64,000 bases of DNA from Actinomadura luteofluorescens. Its GTDB lineage: Bacteria > Actinomycetota > Actinomycetes > Streptosporangiales > Streptosporangiaceae. The stretch is from NCBI RefSeq assembly GCF_013409365.1, contig NZ_JACCBA010000001.1:6448001-6512000 (forward strand). Direction: 5' to 3'. Positions 59,793 through 64,000 of this stretch are shown piece after piece; position 1 is the stretch's first letter; each line of letters opens with the position of its first letter. The notes below the pieces were generated by a model. That model saw only the letters and a program-made list of their open reading frames with translations. It was not told where the DNA came from and ran no database searches. The position numbers were made by a program, and so were the translations under genes.

Positions 59793-60944
59793 TCACTTGT
59801 AGACCTTCGCGAGGATGTCCACCACGAAGACCAGGGTGTCGTCGCCCTTGATCTTGGGCGGGCTGCCCTTCTTGCCGTAGCCCTCGTCCGGCGGCAGGAC
59901 GAGCAGCACGCGGCTGCCGACCTTCGCGCCGGTGAGCCCCTTGTCGAATCCCGGGATGGTCTGCCCCAGGCCGATCGGGAACGTCGCGGGCTGCTTGCTG
60001 TCCCAGCTGGAGTCGAACTTGTCGCCGGACTTCCAGATCTTGCCGGTGTAGTTGACGACCGCCTCGTCGCCCTTGGCCAGCGCGGGCCCGTTGCCGGCGA
60101 CGAGCGTCTTGGCCTGGAGCTTCTTGGGCGCGTCCTTGTCCGGGACCGTCACCTTGGGCTCCTTGCCGGCGCCCTTGTCCTCGACCTTGGGAAGCGACTT
60201 GTCGTCCAGCTTCTGCGCGGCGCCCTGCGGCTGCTGGCTCTTCGGGACGACCGCCTGGACGTCCATGATGAACAGGATCGCGTCCTTGTCGGTGATCTGC
60301 TGCGGGCTCAGCTGGGTGAGCTCCTTGGACGGCGGCAGCTGCATGACGAGCCGGCTGCCGGCCGACTTGCCGACGAGGCTCTTGTCGATGTCCTTGAGAC
60401 CGCTCTTGCCGATGACGAGGTGCATCGGGCCGCCGCCGCCCTGCTGCTGCTGGCCCTCCTCGTAGGACGAGCGGACCTTCTCGCTGGAGCTCTTCACCCG
60501 CGAGTTCTCCTCGTCCTTGTCCTTCGACCACTTGTAGGTCGCGAACTGGACGTAGACGGTGTCGCCCTCGGCGGCCACGGGGCCGCCGCCCTTGATCGGC
60601 GTGCTGACCTTGAGCGTCCTGGTCGGCTCCAGCTTCTTCGGGATCTCGACCTTGGGCTCGGCGGCGAACTTGCCGGTCACCTCGACCTTCGGGCCGGGGC
60701 GGCTGACCCACCAGTACACCCCGCCGGAGACCGCGAGCGCGACGACCACGATCCCCGCGATCATCATCAGCCGGCGCTTCTTGGCCTCCTTGGCGGTCAG
60801 CGCCGACGGCCGGTTCAGCCCGCTGCCGCGGCCGGCGCTGATGCCGTGCGGGGTGAACTCGGGGCTGCGGATGCTCTGGGCGTTCGGGATCTTCGCCTTC
60901 GCCTTGACCGCCGGCTTGCCCCGGGGCTTGTCATCCTCGGACAT
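59793..60944 (-). CDS. Membrane-anchored tandem FKBP peptidyl-prolyl isomerase
   Basis: This is a 383-residue protein with a basic cytoplasmic head, one TM helix (about 57-80, RRLMMIAGIVVVALAVSGGVYWW) and two extracellular FKBP domains. The first (about 115-230) is degenerate. The second (about 275-383) has VVNYTGKIWKSGDKFDSSW, FPIGLGQTIPGFDKGLTG, LLVLPPDEGYG and VFVVDIL. It should speed folding of secreted proteins. The degenerate first copy may serve substrate binding. It has its own terminator. Confidence 0.93.
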   Translation of the reverse strand: MSEDDKPRGKPAVKAKAKIPNAQSIRSPEFTPHGISAGRGSGLNRPSALTAKEAKKRRLMMIAGIVVVALAVSGGVYWWVSRPGPKVEVTGKFAAEPKVEIPKKLEPTRTLKVSTPIKGGGPVAAEGDTVYVQFATYKWSKDKDEENSRVKSSSEKVRSSYEEGQQQQGGGGPMHLVIGKSGLKDIDKSLVGKSAGSRLVMQLPPSKELTQLSPQQITDKDAILFIMDVQAVVPKSQQPQGAAQKLDDKSLPKVEDKGAGKEPKVTVPDKDAPKKLQAKTLVAGNGPALAKGDEAVVNYTGKIWKSGDKFDSSWDSKQPATFPIGLGQTIPGFDKGLTGAKVGSRVLLVLPPDEGYGKKGSPPKIKGDDTLVFVVDILAKVYK

Positions 60945-61168
60945 GTTTCCTCACTTGCTCCGGGTTCGACGACACCACAACCGTGACCACCCTTCCAGGG
61001 CCGGGCTAAGCACAGCGTGAAAACCGGGTAAAGGAGGCCGACCCGCAATCTACCGGTCACGTACGAGGAGCGGTGTCATCTGGCAGGGGACAGGGGAAGG
61101 CGTCAGGATATCCCCGCCGGACGTGTGGCACACGCCTCCACGCCGCCGGGAACGGCGGGCCGGGACGT

Positions 61169-61864
61169 TCAGAGCCATCCGCGGCGCTGGGCGATGATCG
61201 CGGCTTGGAAGCGGCTCGTGGTGCCGAGGAGGGCGAGCAGTTCGCTGACCCGGCGGGCGTAGGTGCGCGCCGACAGGCCGAGGCGGGCGGTGGCGGCGTG
61301 GTCGGGGAGGCCGTCCCGCATGCAGGCCAGGATCGGGGCCAGGTGGGCCGGCGGCCGGTCCGGTTCGCGGTCGGTGACGAGGTCGTCGCCGGACGTCCAG
61401 GAGTTGTGGTGCGTCCGGGTCAGTGCCCTGACCACCGCGGGGTCGCGGATGACGAGCATGCCGTTGTAGAACACGTCCAGATCGAGCGGGATGACGGCCG
61501 TCGTGCGGTCGAACACGGCCAGGCGGAAGGGGATCTGCTCGATGAGCCGTGCCTGGCCGCCGTTGCGCCACTGGATGGTGTCCAGGTCGGCGTCATGGGC
61601 CAGGCCCTGCGGAGACGTGATCTGGCGGAGGGTGGGAACCTGGGCGGCGGCCTGGCGGACGCAGGCAGCCGCGTGCCGGAGCATGCGCTCGGGCACGCCC
61701 TGGCTGACGCAGCTGGAGGGGTCGTCGAAGGTGAGCAGTTCCTGGCGGGTGGCGCCGGCCAGGCGTGCGACCACGGCGCCGACCTTGGGCGGATCCACGC
61801 GCTGGGTCGGGGGCCGCAGGCCTCGGGCCGCATAAAAGCCGGCTTCTTCCAGGGCCTGGCTCAT
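61169..61864 (-). CDS. HTH transcriptional regulator, LuxR-like C-terminus
   Basis: This is a 231-residue protein with an N-terminal unassigned domain (EEAGFYAARGLRPPTQ...) and a C-terminal HTH. DGLPDHAATARLGLSARTYARRVSELLALLGTTSRFQAAIIAQRRGWL resembles a LuxR-type helix-turn-helix used for DNA binding without a receiver. The ATG at 61864 matches similar actinobacterial regulators; a longer start adds 39 Arg-rich residues. It is divergent from the secreted protein gene, which may be its target. Confidence 0.78.
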   Translation of the reverse strand: MSQALEEAGFYAARGLRPPTQRVDPPKVGAVVARLAGATRQELLTFDDPSSCVSQGVPERMLRHAAACVRQAAAQVPTLRQITSPQGLAHDADLDTIQWRNGGQARLIEQIPFRLAVFDRTTAVIPLDLDVFYNGMLVIRDPAVVRALTRTHHNSWTSGDDLVTDREPDRPPAHLAPILACMRDGLPDHAATARLGLSARTYARRVSELLALLGTTSRFQAAIIAQRRGWL

Positions 61865-62114
61865 GGCTTCGCGCTCGGCGGCGCGTCGCGGAAGCCGCGG
61901 CGTTCCGTCGCCTGACCGTGTCACCTGGCGGCCCCCACTCCGGCATCGCGTCGAGGCGTCCCGTCGGCATTGACGGTTCAACCGCTGGCATCTCTACGCC
62001 ATGAGATTGTCCACTCACTCTAGGTAGCCGGAATCTGGAGGGCAAGGGCGATGCCGCGCCCGTCCCCACGACGGGCCAGGCCGTCCGCGTCCGCACTCCA
62101 GGTGAGGGTCGACC

Positions 62115-62870
62115 ATGATGAAGATCGTCAGCGCTGTGGCCGTCGTGATCGCCGCGATTCCGCCGACGCCCGCCACGGCCTCCCCCGCGCACGCCACACC
62201 GGCCGCCGGGCGGGCCGCCGTCCCGGCACGCGCCGCCACCGCCACCGCGGCGGGCGCGGTCCTGACGGCACCCGCCGCCACGGCCTCGGCCAGTCCGTGG
62301 TGGGCGCTGCGCACGGTGCAGCAGGAGGACGCGGTCGGCACGCTGTGGTACCACCCGGGCAGCAGATCGTGGCACGCCGACATCCGCGATGCCCCTGTGG
62401 GTTCCGAGGTCTCGGGCCAGGAGGAGCACGGCTCCCGAGGAGCGCGCGCGACCGTTCCCATGGGGGCCTCGTCGGTCAACACCGCGGACTGGTTCGGGGG
62501 CGGCTCGTTCCGGGTCTGCGTCCAGCTGCCTGCCCGCCCCCAGGCCTGCTCGACCTACGCCAACCCCGAAGCCCGGAAGGGGAGCGCGAGCCCGGCGAAC
62601 GCTGCCCCGCGGAGGGCGGCGGCCTCCCACGTCCACCAGTACCCCGACTTCCGGGTTCCCGGCGTGGTCATCTGGGACAACCCCCTGAACACCGCCCACC
62701 GTGTCGGGCTCGGCTATCCCGGCCAGAAGTTCGAGGCGATCCGCGGCAGCGGCCCCTGGGACTACTACGCCTGCGACAACGGGGTGACCAGCAACTTCTG
62801 GATCTACGGGCGGAACGTGGCCACCGGCGTCGTCGGCTGGGTTCCCGACTGCAACCTGACACCGTCGTAG
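62115..62870 (+). CDS. Secreted hypothetical protein
   Basis: This 251-residue protein has a signal peptide, an Ala/Pro-rich region up to about residue 60 and a folded domain. WWALRTVQ, GTLWYHPGSRSWHADI, ADWFGGGSFRVCVQLP and the C-terminal WDYYACDNGVTSNFWIYGRN...VGWVPDCNL suggest a beta domain with two disulfides. No enzyme motif is recognised; perhaps an SH3-like/inhibitor-like secreted factor. Two adjacent ATGs are available; the first is used. Confidence 0.72.
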   Translation: MMKIVSAVAVVIAAIPPTPATASPAHATPAAGRAAVPARAATATAAGAVLTAPAATASASPWWALRTVQQEDAVGTLWYHPGSRSWHADIRDAPVGSEVSGQEEHGSRGARATVPMGASSVNTADWFGGGSFRVCVQLPARPQACSTYANPEARKGSASPANAAPRRAAASHVHQYPDFRVPGVVIWDNPLNTAHRVGLGYPGQKFEAIRGSGPWDYYACDNGVTSNFWIYGRNVATGVVGWVPDCNLTPS

Positions 62871-62895
62871 GTCCGCCGGATGGCAGGCTTGGGGG

Positions 62896-63729
62896 ATGCG
62901 CCTCGCGACATGGAACGTCAATTCCGTCAAGGCACGCCTTCCCCGCCTTCTCGCCTGGCTGGACGAGACGAAGCCGGACGTGGTCTGCCTCCAGGAGACC
63001 AAATGCCGCGCGGACCTCTTTCCGGCCGCGGAGGTCGAGGAGCTCGGGTACGCCACCGCCGCGCACGGTGACGGGCGGTGGAACGGTGTCGCCGTCCTCT
63101 CGCGGGTCGGCATCGAGGACGTCTCGAACGGCTTTCCGGGCGAGCCCGCCTACGCGGGTGAGGCGGGGACCGAAGGCGAGGACGAGCAGATGGAGTTGAA
63201 CGAGCCCGTCCTGCTGGCGCCCGAGGCCCGGGCGATCGGCGCCACCTGCGGCGGCGTCCGGGTCTGGTCGCTGTACGCGCCGAACGGCCGCACCCCGGAA
63301 TCGGCCCACTACACCTACAAGCTCGCGTGGTTCGCGGCCCTCCGCGACGCCCTCGCTGAGGAGCTCGCCGCGGGGGCGCCGCTGGTCGCCTGCGGCGACT
63401 ACAACGTCGCCCCCACCGACGAGGACGTCTGGGACCCGGCCGTCTTCGCCGGCTCCACGCACGTCACGCCCCCCGAACGGCAGGCGCTCGCCGACCTGCG
63501 GGCCCTCGGCCTCCGCGACGTCGTCCCGACGATCGAGAAGGGGCCCCACCCCTACACGTACTGGGATTACCGGGCCGGCGCGTTCCACAAGAACATGGGC
63601 ATGCGCATCGACCTGTTCTACGCGAACGAGGACGTCGCCGGACGGGTCGCCTCCGCCTACGTCGACCGGGAGGCCCGCAAGGGCAAGGGCCCGTCCGACC
63701 ACGCCCCGGTCGTCGTCGATCTCGATTGA
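62896..63729 (+). CDS. xthA: Exodeoxyribonuclease III
   Basis: This is a 277-residue endonuclease/exonuclease/phosphatase-fold enzyme: MRLATWNVNSVKARL, CLQETKC (metal-binding Glu), WNGVAVLSR, GDYNVAPTDEDVWDP and a SDHAPVVVDLD terminus (catalytic Asp-His). It acts at AP sites in base excision repair. The start 25 bases after the upstream stop suggests possible co-transcription with the secreted protein gene. Confidence 0.96.
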   Translation: MRLATWNVNSVKARLPRLLAWLDETKPDVVCLQETKCRADLFPAAEVEELGYATAAHGDGRWNGVAVLSRVGIEDVSNGFPGEPAYAGEAGTEGEDEQMELNEPVLLAPEARAIGATCGGVRVWSLYAPNGRTPESAHYTYKLAWFAALRDALAEELAAGAPLVACGDYNVAPTDEDVWDPAVFAGSTHVTPPERQALADLRALGLRDVVPTIEKGPHPYTYWDYRAGAFHKNMGMRIDLFYANEDVAGRVASAYVDREARKGKGPSDHAPVVVDLD

Positions 63730-63780
63730 TCCGTCTCGTGCCTTGCGGATGGCGCTGAAAGCCGTACGATCCGGGACGAG

Positions 63781-63803
63781 GTCCTGCCGGTCGCCGGCAG
63801 GAC
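63781..63803 (+). terminator. Stem-loop after exonuclease III
   Basis: A perfect ten-base stem GTCCTGCCGG-TCG-CCGGCAGGAC lies about 50 bases past the xthA stop and 30 bases before the next start. There is no T run; it may terminate xthA or act in the leader of the next gene. Confidence 0.55.
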
Positions 63804-63832
63804 ACGATTGCGAGATCGAAGGGAAACGAACC

Positions 63833-64000
63833 ATGAGCAGGTTCAGCAGCGCCCCGCACACCGGCGGGTTCAGCAGCGCCCCGCACACCAGCGGGTTCAG
63901 CAGCGCACCGCACACCAGCGGCAGCGGGAAGACCGAGTCGTCCGCGAAGGACGAGCCCACCTCGGGCTCCACGTCCGGCGCCGCCCCGGTCACCCCGGAC
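63833..64000 (+). CDS. Start of a repeat-containing protein (partial)
   Basis: Only the first 56 residues are visible. After MSR, three 27-base repeats (63842-63868, 63869-63895, 63896-63922) encode FSSAPHTGG, FSSAPHTSG and FSSAPHTSG. A Ser/Thr/Lys/Glu-rich stretch follows and runs off the window. AAGGGAAACG before the ATG is a reasonable ribosome site. No signal peptide is seen. The family is not recognised. Confidence 0.6.
   Translation, partial: MSRFSSAPHTGGFSSAPHTSGFSSAPHTSGSGKTESSAKDEPTSGSTSGAAPVTPD

Noticed and set aside
61593..63113. A 506-residue minus-strand frame opposite exonuclease III
   Set aside because: It is antisense to two well-supported genes and shows only Arg/Gly/Pro-rich shadow composition.
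63842..63922. CRISPR-like repeats
   Set aside because: The 27-base units are contiguous and in frame inside a coding sequence, with no spacers.

Overview
The window is very GC-rich DNA whose genes look like those of a soil actinomycete of the Streptosporangiales, probably Actinomadura or a relative. This is judged from gene content, not from a database search. Typical signs are DUF397/XRE/ATPase trios, WD40-fused Ser/Thr kinases, frequent GTG and TTG starts, proline/threonine-rich secreted proteins and a SAM-IV riboswitch.

Region 1-8.7 kb is a compact biosynthetic-looking locus. On the minus strand, in transcription order, it holds a KAS III-like enzyme, a PAPS sulfotransferase, an SDR lacking the usual YxxxK, an HK97-fold capsid (encapsulin-like) protein and the N-terminal half of a split transketolase that runs off the window edge. 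From the sulfotransferase onward the genes are spaced by 2 bases or less or overlap. A LanB-like tRNA-dependent dehydratase or ligase without a detectable elimination domain is divergent, and a DHA2 exporter follows. A capsid shell embedded in a small-molecule operon is the most striking system here. It resembles the little-characterised natural-product (Family 3) encapsulins.

Region 9-23 kb is accessory. It has a secreted selenium-binding/methanethiol-oxidase-like protein overlapping a His-rich membrane protein. A TetR/SDR pair shares an operator. A MerR regulator has three near-identical 19-bp-spacer promoters, serving itself, a DUF3159-GPP34 operon and an O-methyltransferase. A PQQ-propeller gene has a 138-bp copy of part of itself about 4 kb away. 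There are also a holin-like protein, an epimerase and methyltransferases.

Region 23-38 kb holds a RecQ-like helicase, an XRE protein beside a decayed gene, the DUF397/XRE/ATPase trio, two tandem WD40 kinases, tRNA-Lys(CTT), a LuxR-type regulator, a class V aminotransferase, tRNA-His(GTG), oligoribonuclease, a divergent flavin-oxidase-like/MocR pair and an amidase-like protein.

Region 38-54 kb is envelope and signalling. Two ECF sigma factors are each fused to a zinc anti-sigma-like motif, a membrane segment and an exported beta domain. A membrane-anchored solute-binding/VWA protein, a TrmH methyltransferase, a secreted sialidase-like propeller and an exported Pro/Thr-rich protein follow. A 1280-residue four-SseB-domain protein has a distinct C-terminal domain and a small gene overlapping its stop codon, arranged like a toxin and immunity pair.

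Region 54-64 kb has a class V aminotransferase under a SAM-IV riboswitch, a lipoprotein, a class A penicillin-binding protein with a very long cytoplasmic tail, a membrane-anchored tandem FKBP, an HTH regulator, a secreted protein, exonuclease III and the start of a gene with three 27-bp repeats.
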